A stretch of DNA of 64,000 bases from CAVQBC01 sp963848415 (GCA_963848415.1 CAWKDN010000002.1:567877-631876), one strand, 5' to 3'; counted from the first letter of the stretch, positions 1 through 8,398 are shown. Notes: generated from the sequence alone by a model not told the origin. A program made the numbers and translations.

Positions 1-1359
1 CACGGCTGGTGGATCGCCGACGCCGGCCCGCCCCCGCCGCTCGCGCCGCTGGAGACCGACACCAGCGCCGACGTCGTGGTGATCGGCGGTGGCTACACGG
101 GCATGTGGGCCGCCTGGCACGTGCTGGCGGCCGCGCCGGACGCCCGTGTGGTGCTGCTGGAGGCCGGTGGCTGCGGCCTCGGACCGAGCGGGCGCAACGG
201 CGGCTTCGTGAGCCCGCTGGGGCTCAGCCGGCGCCGCCTGACCGAGGCGTTCGGGGCCGAGCGCGCCGACGCGCTCGTCACGGCGTCGGAGGCCAGCGTG
301 CGCGACATCGGCGCCTTCTGTGACGCCGAGGCGGTCGACGCGTGGTATCGCGCCTCCAGCCAGCTGGTGGTCGCGGCGGCGCCGGCGCAGGACGGCGTCG
401 GGAGCGCCGCGGTCGACGGGCGCGCGGTGCTGGCGATCTCCGCCGAGGAGGTCCAGCGGCGCTGCGCCTCCCCCGTGCTGCGCGGCGGCGTGCGGATCAC
501 CACCCACGCCACGGTGCATCCGGCCCGCCTGGCCTTCGGGCTGCGCGACCGGCTCCTGGCCCGCGGCGCCGCGGTCCACGAGCGCTCGCGGGTGCGCGCG
601 CTGCGCCACGAGGGCGGCGGGGTGGTGGCCGAGACCGCCGGCGGCCGCGTTCGCGCCAAGGCGGCGGTGGTCGCCGTCAACGCCTGGTCGGGCACGCTCG
701 CCCCGCTCGCGCGCCGGCTGACCGTCAGCTCGAGCCACATCGTGCTGACCGAGCCGGTTCCGGACGTGATCGAGACGCTCGGCTGGACCGGCGGCGAGGC
801 GATCTCCGACGGCCGGGCGCTGCTGCACTACACGCGCGTCACGCGCGACGGGCGCATCCTCTTCGGCTGGGCCGGCGGCCGGATGGCGGCCGGCGCGCGC
901 CCGACGCACCGGATGGAGGTCGACCCACAGGTGATCGCCCGCACGACTCGCGATCTCCTGCGCTTCTTCCCCGCGCTCGAGGGGCGCCGCCTCGACGCCG
1001 CCTGGGGCGGGCCGATCGACGTCTCCCCCACCCACATCGCGACGATCGCTTCGCTCCCGGGCGGACGGGCGTGGGCGGCGTTCGGCTACACCGGCAACGG
1101 CGTCGGGCCCGCGCACCTGGCGGGGCGAGCGCTCGCCTCGCTCGCGCTCGACCGCCGCGACGACGTCTCGCGCCTGGCGATCGTCGAGCCGCCACCAGCG
1201 CTCGTCCCGCCCGAGCCGCTGCGGATCACCGGCGCGACGGTCATTCGCCGCGCGCTCGCCCGCCGCGAGGCGATCGAGGAGACCGGCGGCCGCGCCGATC
1301 TGCCGACCCGCGCTGTCGCGGGCCTGCCGGCACTGCTGGGCATGCACATCGTGCGCTGA
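1..1359 (+). CDS. FAD-dependent amine/amino-acid oxidoreductase (DAO family), 5' partial
   Basis: The frame is open from base 1, so the true start lies upstream of the window; 452 codons are visible. Residues about 22-36 form a Rossmann FAD-binding motif (VVVIGGGYTGMWAAWH), and the C-terminal GNGVGPAHLAGRAL segment is the second FAD contact typical of DAO/PuuB-like oxidases. Such enzymes oxidise secondary amines or amino acids with FAD and release H2O2 or pass electrons on. The substrate cannot be read from the sequence. The gene converges on the universal stress protein gene with a 6 base gap; the amino-acid permease just beyond may be functionally related, which is inference. Confidence 0.88.
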   Translation, partial: HGWWIADAGPPPPLAPLETDTSADVVVIGGGYTGMWAAWHVLAAAPDARVVLLEAGGCGLGPSGRNGGFVSPLGLSRRRLTEAFGAERADALVTASEASVRDIGAFCDAEAVDAWYRASSQLVVAAAPAQDGVGSAAVDGRAVLAISAEEVQRRCASPVLRGGVRITTHATVHPARLAFGLRDRLLARGAAVHERSRVRALRHEGGGVVAETAGGRVRAKAAVVAVNAWSGTLAPLARRLTVSSSHIVLTEPVPDVIETLGWTGGEAISDGRALLHYTRVTRDGRILFGWAGGRMAAGARPTHRMEVDPQVIARTTRDLLRFFPALEGRRLDAAWGGPIDVSPTHIATIASLPGGRAWAAFGYTGNGVGPAHLAGRALASLALDRRDDVSRLAIVEPPPALVPPEPLRITGATVIRRALARREAIEETGGRADLPTRAVAGLPALLGMHIVR

Positions 1360-1365
1360 GCGAGG

Positions 1366-1800
1366 TCAGGGCGCGCGGCCGTGCGGCGCCGGCACCACCA
1401 GCACGGGCCGCTCGGAGAGGTGCAGCAGCTTGTGCGGCGTCGAGCCGACCACGGCGCCGCGCAGCGGGCTCTCGCCGTAGGTGCCGACGACGATCAGGCG
1501 CGCGTCGAGCTCGTCCGCGAGCCCGAGCAGGAGGTCGACCGGGCCGAGCGGCTCGACGCGCGCCTCGACCGCGACGCCCGCCTCGGTGGCGCGGCGGGTG
1601 GCCTCGGCCACGGCCTGCTCGCCGAGCTCGCGCGTCGCCTCGGCGAGCGCGCGGTACTCCTCGCCCGGGCGCCCGGGCGGCTTGGCGGCGTAGGCGACCA
1701 CCACCCGGTCGCCCGCAAGCGCCGCCAGCTCCAGCGCGAAGTCCAGCGCCTGGCGCGCGGCAGGTGTGTCGTCGTAGCCGACGATCAGGGTGCCGCTCAT
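1366..1800 (-). CDS. Universal stress protein, UspA family
   Basis: 144 residues, a single Usp domain. It starts MSGTLIVGYDDTPAARQAL and ends with the ATP-binding type motif (VVGTYGESPLRGAVVGS, then PVLVVP), so it probably binds ATP. The ATG shares its A with the TGA of the upstream permease gene (TGATG), implying translational coupling. Usp proteins of this kind often accompany transporters and modulate stress or transport activity; the exact role here is unknown. Confidence 0.92.
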   Translation of the reverse strand: MSGTLIVGYDDTPAARQALDFALELAALAGDRVVVAYAAKPPGRPGEEYRALAEATRELGEQAVAEATRRATEAGVAVEARVEPLGPVDLLLGLADELDARLIVVGTYGESPLRGAVVGSTPHKLLHLSERPVLVVPAPHGRAP

Positions 1801-3353
1801 CAGACCGGGTCCTCGGCCGCCGCCGTGTCGAGCGGCTTGGCCTTGCCGGAAGCGATCTCCGGCGGCACCGCCTCGAAGGGCTTTCGCCCGAAGAAGCGCT
1901 CGTGGCCGCCGAGCCGCCACAGGATCATCAGGATCGCCCCGAGCAGAAGGAATCCGCCGCCGATCACCAGCGGGATGCCCAGGCCGAGCACCGAGCCGCC
2001 GCTGTAGGACGCCCCCGGGTCGGCCAGGTCGAGCACGGAGCGCAGGAACAGGTAGCCGAGCAGCAGCGCGCCGAGCAACGGCGCCACGCCGATGAAGAGG
2101 AAGTTCGTGATCGACTTCGTCAGCTCCCGCCGGTAGTAGATGACGCAGGCGAAGCCGCTGAGCGAGTAGTAGAAGGCGATCATCAGCGACAGCGCGGAGA
2201 GCGTGTCGAAGAGGAAGTTCTCCGAGATCGCGTTGACCGAGACGTACCAGACCGTCGCCAGCACGCCGATCACGACCGTCGAGACGTGCGGGGTCAGATA
2301 GCGCGGGTGCACGCGGCCGAGCGCCTCGGGCATCGCGGCCGCGCGCGCCATCGAGAGCGAGGTGCGCGACGCCGGCAGGATCGTGGTCTGGGTCGAGGCG
2401 AGCGCCGAGGTCAGCACCGCGAGCACGACGAGCTGGTCCCACGGCGTGCCCAGCACGTCGGTGGCGAGCGTCGAGAGCACCGCGTCGTCGTCCTCGAACT
2501 CCGACACCCGCCCGAGGCCCGCGAAGGCGACCACCGCGACCGCGACCGAGAGGTAGGTGACCAGCAGGATCAGCGTCGAGAACACACCGGCGCGGCCGGG
2601 GGCGCTCGCGGAGTCCTCGACCTCCTCGGTGAGGTTGACCGCGCTCTCCCAGCCCCAGTAGATGAACACGCCGATCAGCAGGCCGCTGATCAGCAGGCTC
2701 GTGCTCTCCACCGCGAACGGCGAGAACCACGACAGCTCGGGCGTGAGCGAGCCCTCGGGGGCATCGCCCGCCGCGACCTTGTAGAGCGCGACGACGGCGA
2801 AGACCAGCAGCGCGCCCACCTGGGCGAAGATCAGGATGTTCTGAAAGCGCGCCGAGAGCTCGGTGCCGAGCACGCAGACCAGCGTCATGAGGGCGATGAC
2901 CACGACCGCCAGCACCGTGATGGCGAGCTTGGACTCCGCCGCGCCGTCGGCGCCGATCAGCAGGTAGAAGTAGCGCGCGGCGACGTCGGCCAGCGACCCG
3001 ATGACCAGGATGCCGGTCGTGCAGATCGCCCAGCCGCCCATCCAGCCGAGCCACGGCCCCAGCGCGCGCGTGACCCACGAGAACGTCGTCCCGCAGTCCT
3101 GGTCGGCGCGGTTCATGTAGAAGAACGCCGCCGCGATGAAGAACATCGGGACGAAGGAGGCCAGCAGCACGGCGGGCGCCTGCACGCCGACGGCCACCAC
3201 GACCAGCCCGATGACCGCCGCCAGCGAGTAGGCCGGCGCTGTGGAGGCGAGCCCGATGACGAGCGCGTCGACGAAGCCGATCGCGTTCTGCTTGAGGCCC
3301 TTTCCGCCCACGCCCGACTCTGCGGGCGGCGCCGGCTCGGCGCTGCTTGCCAT
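1800..3353 (-). CDS. APC-superfamily amino acid permease
   Basis: 517 residues with about 12-14 hydrophobic segments. The N-terminus (GFVDALVIGLASTAPAYSLA, then TTFSWVTRALGPWLGWMGGW) is the usual opening of APC amino acid/polyamine/organocation transporters. The first ~25 residues are cytosolic and Ala/Pro/Gly-rich; the C-terminal tail is charged. Predicted to import an amino acid or amine across the inner membrane. It forms an overlapping pair with the UspA gene downstream. Substrate not determinable. Confidence 0.92.
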   Translation of the reverse strand: MASSAEPAPPAESGVGGKGLKQNAIGFVDALVIGLASTAPAYSLAAVIGLVVVAVGVQAPAVLLASFVPMFFIAAAFFYMNRADQDCGTTFSWVTRALGPWLGWMGGWAICTTGILVIGSLADVAARYFYLLIGADGAAESKLAITVLAVVVIALMTLVCVLGTELSARFQNILIFAQVGALLVFAVVALYKVAAGDAPEGSLTPELSWFSPFAVESTSLLISGLLIGVFIYWGWESAVNLTEEVEDSASAPGRAGVFSTLILLVTYLSVAVAVVAFAGLGRVSEFEDDDAVLSTLATDVLGTPWDQLVVLAVLTSALASTQTTILPASRTSLSMARAAAMPEALGRVHPRYLTPHVSTVVIGVLATVWYVSVNAISENFLFDTLSALSLMIAFYYSLSGFACVIYYRRELTKSITNFLFIGVAPLLGALLLGYLFLRSVLDLADPGASYSGGSVLGLGIPLVIGGGFLLLGAILMILWRLGGHERFFGRKPFEAVPPEIASGKAKPLDTAAAEDPV

Positions 3354-3384
3354 CTCCCAGCCCCTCTCCCGTCGTGGTTCCGAG

Positions 3385-3402
3385 TCCCCGGTGGGCCGGG
3401 GA
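3385..3402. terminator. GC-rich hairpin between serA and the permease
   Basis: A perfect 7 bp stem with 4 nt loop (TCCCCGG-TGGG-CCGGGGA), placed 17 nt past the serA stop on the minus strand and upstream of the permease start. There is no T-run after it, so it would be an actinobacterial-type terminator without a U tract, or a leader hairpin of the permease gene. Function inferred from position only. Confidence 0.4.
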
Positions 3403-3419
3403 ACCTACTGGACCCGCGG

Positions 3420-5039
3420 CTACAGGGTGACCGCTCGCCCGGCCAGAAAGCCGTCGGAGGCGACGATCGCGTCGACCACGTCGGCCGGCACCGGGTTGTC
3501 GGTCATCACGACCATCACGGCGGTCTCGGCCGAGCGGCCGTCCTCGCCCGGGGCCGCGCGGCCGACCGCGGCGCCGGAGATGTTCACCCCGCGCTCGCCG
3601 AACAGCGAGCCGGCGCGGCCGATCATGCCGGGCTGGTCGACGTAGCGGAAGAGCGCGAGGTGGTCGTACTCGAGCTGCAGGTTGAACCGCTGGCCCCAGG
3701 CCTCGAGCAGGTGCGGCCGGTGATGGCGGCCGAGCGTGGTCCCGACCACCCGGCTGCGGACCCCGCCGGCCACGACCGTGATCCGCACGAGGTCGGTGAA
3801 GTCGCGCGCGACGGTCTCCTTGCGCTCTGAGAGCTCGAGCCCGCGCTGCTCGGCCAGCGCGGTCGCGTTGACGAGGTTGACGTCCTCCTCGGTCAGGCTG
3901 AGCAGCCCGTTGAGCACGGACAGGGTGAGCAGGCGGGTGTCGCGCTCGGCGATCCGCCCGAGGTAGTCGACCTCGATCCGCTCGATCCCCTGCGCCTCGA
4001 CCAGCGCCATCGCGAGCTTCCCCAGCCGGCGGCAGAGCGGCAGGAACGGCCCCAGCACCTCCATGTCCTCCGGCGAGACGGCCGGCACGTTGACCGCGGT
4101 GGAGACGACGCCGCCGGTGAGCGCGGCGACGACCTGCTCGGCGGTCTGGATGCCGGCGCGGTCCTGGGCCTCGGTCGTGGAGGCGCCCAGGTGCGGGGTG
4201 ACCACGACGTTGTCGTAGCCGTCGAAGAGCGGGTAGTCGGTGATCGGCTCCGACGGGAAGACGTCGAGCGCGGCGCCGGCCACCTTGCCGGCGTCCAGCG
4301 CGGCCTTCAGGGCCGCGTCGTCGACGAGCTCGCCGCGGGCGCAGTTGACGATCCGCACGCCGTCGCGCATCTGGGCGAAGGCCTCCGGGCCGAGCCAGCC
4401 GCGCGTCTCGGCCGTCTTGGGCAGGTGCAGGGTGAGGAAGTCGGCCTGGGCGTAGACGTCGGCCGGCGTGGCGGCCTGCTCGGCGCCCAGCTCGCGGAAG
4501 CGCTCGGCGCCGACGTAGGGGTCGTAGGCCAGCACGCGCATCCCGAACGCGCGGGCACGGGCGGCGACGAGCTGGCCGATGCGCCCGAAGCCCAGCACGC
4601 CGAGCGTCTTCTCGTAGACCTCGACGCCGCCGAAGCGCGAGCGCTCCCAGCGCCCGGCGATCAGCGAGCCGTGCGCCTGCGGGATGTTACGGGCCAGCGC
4701 GAGCATCAGCGCCACGGTGTGCTCGGCGGCGGCGACGACGTTGGACTGCGGCGCGTTGGCGACGATGATCCCGCGCCGGGTGGCGGCGCCGACGTCGACG
4801 TTGTCGACGCCGATGCCTGCGCGGCCGATCACCTTGAGGTTGTCGGCCTTCTCGATCACGTCGGCGGTCAGCTGCGTCGCCGAGCGGATCAAGATCCCGT
4901 GGTAAGCGCCGATGCGCTCGGCCAGCTCTTCCTCGGACCACCCGAGCCCCAGGTCGACGGCGAAGCGCTCGCGCAGCAGGCCGACCCCCGAGTCGGCGAT
5001 CTGCTCGGAGACGAGGACCCGGTACTGCGCTTCGAGCAC
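3420..5039 (-). CDS. serA: D-3-phosphoglycerate dehydrogenase
   Basis: 539 residues, the long three-domain form of actinobacterial SerA. It oxidises 3-phosphoglycerate to 3-phosphohydroxypyruvate, the first step of serine synthesis. The NAD site is LGVLGFGRIGQLVAARA near residue 145; the catalytic Arg is in NCARGELVDD and the catalytic His in VVTPHLGAST. An allosteric-substrate-binding domain (about 320-455) and a C-terminal ACT domain (about 465-539) follow. The start is GTG, whose G overlaps the TAG of the upstream aminotransferase gene, so the two are coupled. Feedback control by serine through the ACT/ASB domains is known for the family and inferred here. Confidence 0.97.
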   Translation of the reverse strand: MLEAQYRVLVSEQIADSGVGLLRERFAVDLGLGWSEEELAERIGAYHGILIRSATQLTADVIEKADNLKVIGRAGIGVDNVDVGAATRRGIIVANAPQSNVVAAAEHTVALMLALARNIPQAHGSLIAGRWERSRFGGVEVYEKTLGVLGFGRIGQLVAARARAFGMRVLAYDPYVGAERFRELGAEQAATPADVYAQADFLTLHLPKTAETRGWLGPEAFAQMRDGVRIVNCARGELVDDAALKAALDAGKVAGAALDVFPSEPITDYPLFDGYDNVVVTPHLGASTTEAQDRAGIQTAEQVVAALTGGVVSTAVNVPAVSPEDMEVLGPFLPLCRRLGKLAMALVEAQGIERIEVDYLGRIAERDTRLLTLSVLNGLLSLTEEDVNLVNATALAEQRGLELSERKETVARDFTDLVRITVVAGGVRSRVVGTTLGRHHRPHLLEAWGQRFNLQLEYDHLALFRYVDQPGMIGRAGSLFGERGVNISGAAVGRAAPGEDGRSAETAVMVVMTDNPVPADVVDAIVASDGFLAGRAVTL

Positions 5040-6226
5040 TAGCCCGCTGCGGCGGTGGCGAGCACGCCGGCCTCGAGGAAGACCCGCTGGGCCGCCCCCA
5101 CGCCGGCGCCGTGGTCGACGTCATGGCCGAGCTGGTCGAGCGCCATCTCCAGCCCCGACAGCGAGGTGAGGATGTCGAAGGCGCCGAAGTAGCCGCAGTG
5201 CGCGATCCGCAGGATCCGGCCCTTGAGCTGGTTCTGCCCGCCGTTGGCGGTGATACCGAGGCGTCGCAGCGCGCCCGGCAGCTTGGCGCCGTCGATCTCT
5301 GACGGCAGGTCGATGGCGGTGACCACGGTCGAGCGCTCGTCCGGGTCGCCGTACAGGTCGAGCCCGAGCGCTCCCACGCCGGCGCGGGTGGCCCGGGCGA
5401 GCAGCGCGTGGCGGGCGAAGACCCGCTCGAGGCCCTCGTCGAGGATCAAGTCGAGCGCGACGTCGAGCCCGAGGATGAGCGGCACCGCCGGGGTGAACGG
5501 GCTGTCGCCCTTGCGCTGGCTGGCGGCGGTCCTCGCCCAGTCGAAGTAGTAACGCCCGCCGGGTCCAGTGGCGGCGAGCTCGAGCGCGCGCGGCGACACG
5601 GAGGCGAACGCGAGCCCGGGCGGGCACATCAGCGCCTTCTGGGATCCGGCGACGACGACGTCGATCCCCCACGCGTCCTGGCGCAGCTCGGCCGCGCCGA
5701 GCCCGCTGACCGCGTCGACGACGAGCACGGCGCCGCGGGCGCGGGCGACCTCGGCGATCGCCTGGACGGGGTGCACGACACCGGTCGAGGTCTCGCTCAG
5801 CGTCGCGAAGACGACCTCGATGCGCGGCTCGGCGGCCAGCTCGGCGTCGATCGCGGCGGGATCCAGGCGCTCGCCCCAGCCGGGCTCGTAGCGATGCAGC
5901 TCGGCCCCGTAGGCCTCGCCCAGCTCGATCCAGCGCTCGCCGAACTTGCCCGCGGCGCACGCCAGCACGTGGCGCCCCGGCCGCGCGAGGTTGGCGACCG
6001 CGGACTCCATCGCGCCCGAGCCGCTGGCCGCGAAGGTCAAGACGTCGTTGGTCGCCTGAAAGACGGCCGGCAGCTTGGCCAGCACCCGCTCGTAGACCTC
6101 CACGAAGGCCGGTGCGCGGTGGTAGAGCATCGGCGTGGCCATCGCCTGGGAGACGGCGGGCGGCACGGGCGTGGGCCCGGCGGTCATCAGGTACTGCTTG
6201 ACGAAGGGATTCGGCGGCTGGGTCAT
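5039..6226 (-). CDS. Class V aminotransferase, alanine/serine-glyoxylate (AGXT/SGAT) type
   Basis: 395 residues, fold-type I PLP enzyme. The opening MTAGPTPVPPAVSQAM is the signature of the alanine-glyoxylate/serine-pyruvate group, and the PLP lysine lies in VVAGSQKALMCPPGLAF. Its stop overlaps the serA start, so it probably supplies the transamination step after SerA (phosphohydroxypyruvate to phosphoserine) or links serine with glyoxylate. No classical SerC is seen in the window. Glycolate oxidase and malate synthase genes lie elsewhere in the window, so a glyoxylate role is also possible. Substrate assignment is inference. Confidence 0.9.
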   Translation of the reverse strand: MTQPPNPFVKQYLMTAGPTPVPPAVSQAMATPMLYHRAPAFVEVYERVLAKLPAVFQATNDVLTFAASGSGAMESAVANLARPGRHVLACAAGKFGERWIELGEAYGAELHRYEPGWGERLDPAAIDAELAAEPRIEVVFATLSETSTGVVHPVQAIAEVARARGAVLVVDAVSGLGAAELRQDAWGIDVVVAGSQKALMCPPGLAFASVSPRALELAATGPGGRYYFDWARTAASQRKGDSPFTPAVPLILGLDVALDLILDEGLERVFARHALLARATRAGVGALGLDLYGDPDERSTVVTAIDLPSEIDGAKLPGALRRLGITANGGQNQLKGRILRIAHCGYFGAFDILTSLSGLEMALDQLGHDVDHGAGVGAAQRVFLEAGVLATAAAG

Positions 6227-6241
6227 GGGCGGGCGATGAGG

Positions 6242-6919
6242 TTAGAAGGGGCGCAGGAGGGCATGGGCGGCCAGGCGCAAGCCCTCCAGGAGCGCGCGCG
6301 GATCGTCGCTGCCCTGCTGCTCGCGCTGGCGTTCGAGCTCGCGCTCGAGGTCGCGGCGGAAGTCCTCCAGCGAGAAGTCGAAGACCGTGATGAGCACGAT
6401 CCAGGCGACGGCCGCGCCGACCGCGAGCACCGTCGTGGCGATCGCGAGCCAGAACGCGGCCTTGACCTGCCCGCCGCCCGGCTCGCCCCTGGCCATCCGG
6501 TTGCGGGCGCGCTGGGCGGCGACCCAGCCGCCGCCGGCGAGCGGGATGGAGAAGATGAACGACAGCCCCAGGGAGAGCAGCAGGAGCGCGAGCCCGCAGC
6601 TGCTCAGGACCAGCGAGACGACGGCGAGGCTGTTGGCCGGGCTGCGCGGGGGCGAGGCGACGAAGCTCGGCGGGGTCCCGCCGTCCGGCGCCGACGCCGA
6701 CGCGGCTGTGGGCGGCGACGGGCCGGCGGGCGGGGTGGCGGCCGGCGGCGCCCAGCCGCCCGGCGCCGGGTCCTCGCCGGCCGGCGTCGCGGGAGCCGCC
6801 GGCGCCTCGTCGGGCTCGGTGGGCTCGGTCGGCTCGGGGGCCGGCTCGAACCGCGGCGGCGGCTTGGCGCCCGGCGCGTGCGGTGGCAGCCAGCCGGAGG
6901 CGGTGGGCTCCTCGGCCAT
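6242..6919 (-). CDS. DUF4190-like membrane protein with Pro/Ala-rich N-terminus
   Basis: 225 residues. Residues 1-105 are a disordered Pro/Ala/Glu-rich segment; two membrane segments follow (from about 110 and about 165) around a short basic loop, a pattern like DUF4190 proteins (PANSLAVVSLVLSSCGLALL). The last ~40 residues are highly charged (FRRDLERELERQREQQGSDD), perhaps a short coiled coil facing the cytosol. I start at the ATG at 6919. It sits between ilvC and the aminotransferase in the same direction. Function unknown. Confidence 0.75.
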   Translation of the reverse strand: MAEEPTASGWLPPHAPGAKPPPRFEPAPEPTEPTEPDEAPAAPATPAGEDPAPGGWAPPAATPPAGPSPPTAASASAPDGGTPPSFVASPPRSPANSLAVVSLVLSSCGLALLLLSLGLSFIFSIPLAGGGWVAAQRARNRMARGEPGGGQVKAAFWLAIATTVLAVGAAVAWIVLITVFDFSLEDFRRDLERELERQREQQGSDDPRALLEGLRLAAHALLRPF

Positions 6920-6978
6920 GGTCTCGGGGATTCTGTCAAGCGGACGGGCGGCGACTGCGCCGCCACGCGCGCCCGCGA

Positions 6979-7968
6979 TCAGAACTCGGTCTCGATCCAG
7001 TCCATCATCGAGCGCAGCTCCTTGCCCTCGCGCTCGATCTGGTGGCCGGCCTGCTCCTTGCGCATCCGCTGGAAGTTCTCCTGGCCGGCGCGGTTCTCGG
7101 CGATCCACTCGCGCGCGAAGGCGCCCGACTGGATCTCGTCCAGGATCGTGCGCATCGCCTCGCGGGTCGGCTCGCCGATCACCCGGCTGCCGCGCGTGAG
7201 GTCGCCGTACTCGGCGGTGTTGGAGACCGAGTAGCGCATGCCCGAGATGCCCTTCTCGTACATCAGGTCGACGATCAGCTTGAGCTCGTGCAGGACCTCG
7301 AAGTACGCCAGGCGGGAGTCGTAGCCGGCGTCGACGAGCGTCTCGTAGCCGGCCCGCACCAGCTCGGACACGCCGCCGCAGAGGACGGCCTGCTCGCCGA
7401 AGAGATCGGTCTCGGTCTCCTCGCGGAAGCTCGTCTCGATCACGCCGCCGCGCGTGCCGCCGATGCCCTTGGCGTAGGCGAGCGTGAGCGCGGAGGCGGT
7501 GCCGCTCGGGTCCTGCTGGACGGCCATCAGGCACGGGACGCCGCTGCCCTCGGTGTACTGCCGGCGGACCAGGTGGCCCGGGCCCTTGGGCGCGACCAGC
7601 GCGACGTCGACCTCGGGCGGCGGCTCGATCTCGCCGTAGTGGATCGAGAAGCCGTGCCCGAACAGCAGCAGGTTGCCGCGCGCGACGCCGTCGGCGATCT
7701 GCTCGCGCCACACCGCCCCGTGCTTCTCGTCGGGCAGCAGGATCATCACGATGTCGCCGCGCGAGGCGGCCTCGGTGACCCCGGTCACCTCGAGCCCCGC
7801 CGCCCGAGCCTTCTCCACGGACGATGAGTCGGGCCGCAGGCCCACCACGACGTCGACGCCGGAGTCCTTGAGGTTGAGCGCGTGCGCGTGGCCCTGGGAG
7901 CCGTAGCCGATGATCGCGACGGTCTTGCCGTCGAGAAGGGAGAGGTCAGCATCGTCGTCGTAGAACAT
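6979..7968 (-). CDS. ilvC: Ketol-acid reductoisomerase (class I)
   Basis: 329 residues, normal for the short class I enzyme. It converts acetolactate or acetohydroxybutyrate to the dihydroxy acid of valine/isoleucine synthesis with NADPH and Mg2+. Visible are the NADP motif GYGSQGHAHALNLKDSG, the KGPGHLVRRQY segment and the C-terminal knotted domain. The frame stays open upstream only because three 45 bp repeats are multiples of three; the start is the ATG giving MFYDDDADLSLLDGK. Normally ilvC follows ilvB-ilvN directly, but here ilvN-ilvB lie 16 kb away and repeat elements occupy the ilvC leader. Confidence 0.97.
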   Translation of the reverse strand: MFYDDDADLSLLDGKTVAIIGYGSQGHAHALNLKDSGVDVVVGLRPDSSSVEKARAAGLEVTGVTEAASRGDIVMILLPDEKHGAVWREQIADGVARGNLLLFGHGFSIHYGEIEPPPEVDVALVAPKGPGHLVRRQYTEGSGVPCLMAVQQDPSGTASALTLAYAKGIGGTRGGVIETSFREETETDLFGEQAVLCGGVSELVRAGYETLVDAGYDSRLAYFEVLHELKLIVDLMYEKGISGMRYSVSNTAEYGDLTRGSRVIGEPTREAMRTILDEIQSGAFAREWIAENRAGQENFQRMRKEQAGHQIEREGKELRSMMDWIETEF

Positions 7969-7979
7969 GGCGCGTGACT

Positions 7980-8036
7980 GTAACGTCGCCGAAGTCGAGC
8001 GCACCGCAGGTGCGACTCGACTGGCAGGCGAAACCC
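7980..8036. repeat. Left copy of a 57 bp inverted repeat (family 2 element)
   Basis: This 57 bp segment recurs inverted at 23964-24020 with 53 of 57 positions identical. The outer 15 bp (GTAACGTCGCCGAAG) are perfect. The interior folds as a hairpin: arm TCGAGCGCACC, loop GCA, arm GGTGCG-A-CTCGA with one bulged A. The four differences between the copies form two base-pair swaps (T-A to G-C and A-T to G-C), so the stem is conserved. Here it is the leader DNA of ilvC; the other copy abuts the ilvN stop codon. Confidence 0.85.
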
Positions 8037-8126
8037 AAGTCGAGCGCACCGCAGGTGCGACTCGACTGGCAGGCGAAACCCAAGTCGAGCGCACCGCAGG
8101 TGCGACTCGACTGGCAGGCGAAACCC
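7992..8126. repeat. Three exact 45 bp tandem repeats upstream of ilvC
   Basis: Units at 7992-8036, 8037-8081 and 8082-8126 are identical. Each holds the self-complementary stem AGCGCACC-GCA-GGTGCG plus the tail CTGGCAGGCGAAACCC. There are no unique spacers, so this is not a CRISPR array. Each unit is a copy of the family 2 element core; the array lies 24 nt upstream of the ilvC start. Confidence 0.95.
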
Positions 8127-8152
8127 TCATCCGCGAGCCTCATCCGCGAGCC
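8127..8152. repeat. 13 bp direct repeat, two copies
   Basis: TCATCCGCGAGCC occurs twice head to tail (8127-8139 and 8140-8152), directly after the 45 bp repeat array. The first copy extends the similarity to the 24 kb element: AAACCCTCATCC here against the complement of GGATAAGGGTTT there. Confidence 0.8.
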
Positions 8153-8210
8153 GCCACTCACTGCCGGACAACCCGCATCGAGGGCGGTCGGGGGTACTTG
8201 GGCGGGCGAG

Positions 8211-8328
8211 CCAACCGGCCTTTCTTCAGCACCGCGGGAGCTGGAGGCTCGCTGCTGAAGGAGTGCCGCTCAGAGCGGCTCAACCACAGCTTCGGGACTG
8301 CGATCGGCCCGATGCTGAGGAAATGCCG
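8211..8328. repeat. Family 1 palindromic element, copy B
   Basis: The left arm AACCGGCCTTTCTTCAGCA ends at 8231 and the imperfect complementary right arm TGCTGAGGAAATGCCG begins at 8313, separated by exactly 81 nt. Element A at 47252-47370 has the same arms, also 81 nt apart, and a recognisably homologous core containing GCCGCTCAGA-CGGCT. The gap 7969-8398 carries no convincing gene: it consists of this element, the 45 bp array and the 8371 motif. It could be a structured RNA, a REP/MITE-like element or a protein-binding palindrome. Confidence 0.75.
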
Positions 8329-8370
8329 TCGCGCGTCCGGCGCGGACCGAGCCGCCCCACCCCGGGCCAC

Positions 8371-8391
8371 CCTCGATGCGGGGTTCGCCGG
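8371..8391. repeat. Family 3 motif, copy 1
   Basis: A 21 bp stretch with core TCGATGCGGGGTTCGCCGG, identical to 53754-53774. It ends 7 nt before the stop codon of the methyltransferase gene, so it lies just downstream of that gene. Confidence 0.7.
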
Positions 8392-8398
8392 AACCCGC

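Noticed and set aside
342..3830. Very long rightward open frame of over 1100 codons
   Set aside because: Arg/Gly/Pro-rich shadow of the FAD oxidoreductase, usp, permease and serA genes; GC-rich DNA keeps antisense frames open.
7992..8126. Possible CRISPR array
   Set aside because: The three 45 bp units are directly adjacent with no unique spacers, and no cas genes are present.
8158..8370. 70-codon leftward ORF
   Set aside because: It lies entirely over the family 1 element and has no protein features.
8341..8398. tRNA-like T-loop GGGTTCGCC
   Set aside because: No acceptor, D or anticodon stems can be built around it; it is the family 3 repeat.
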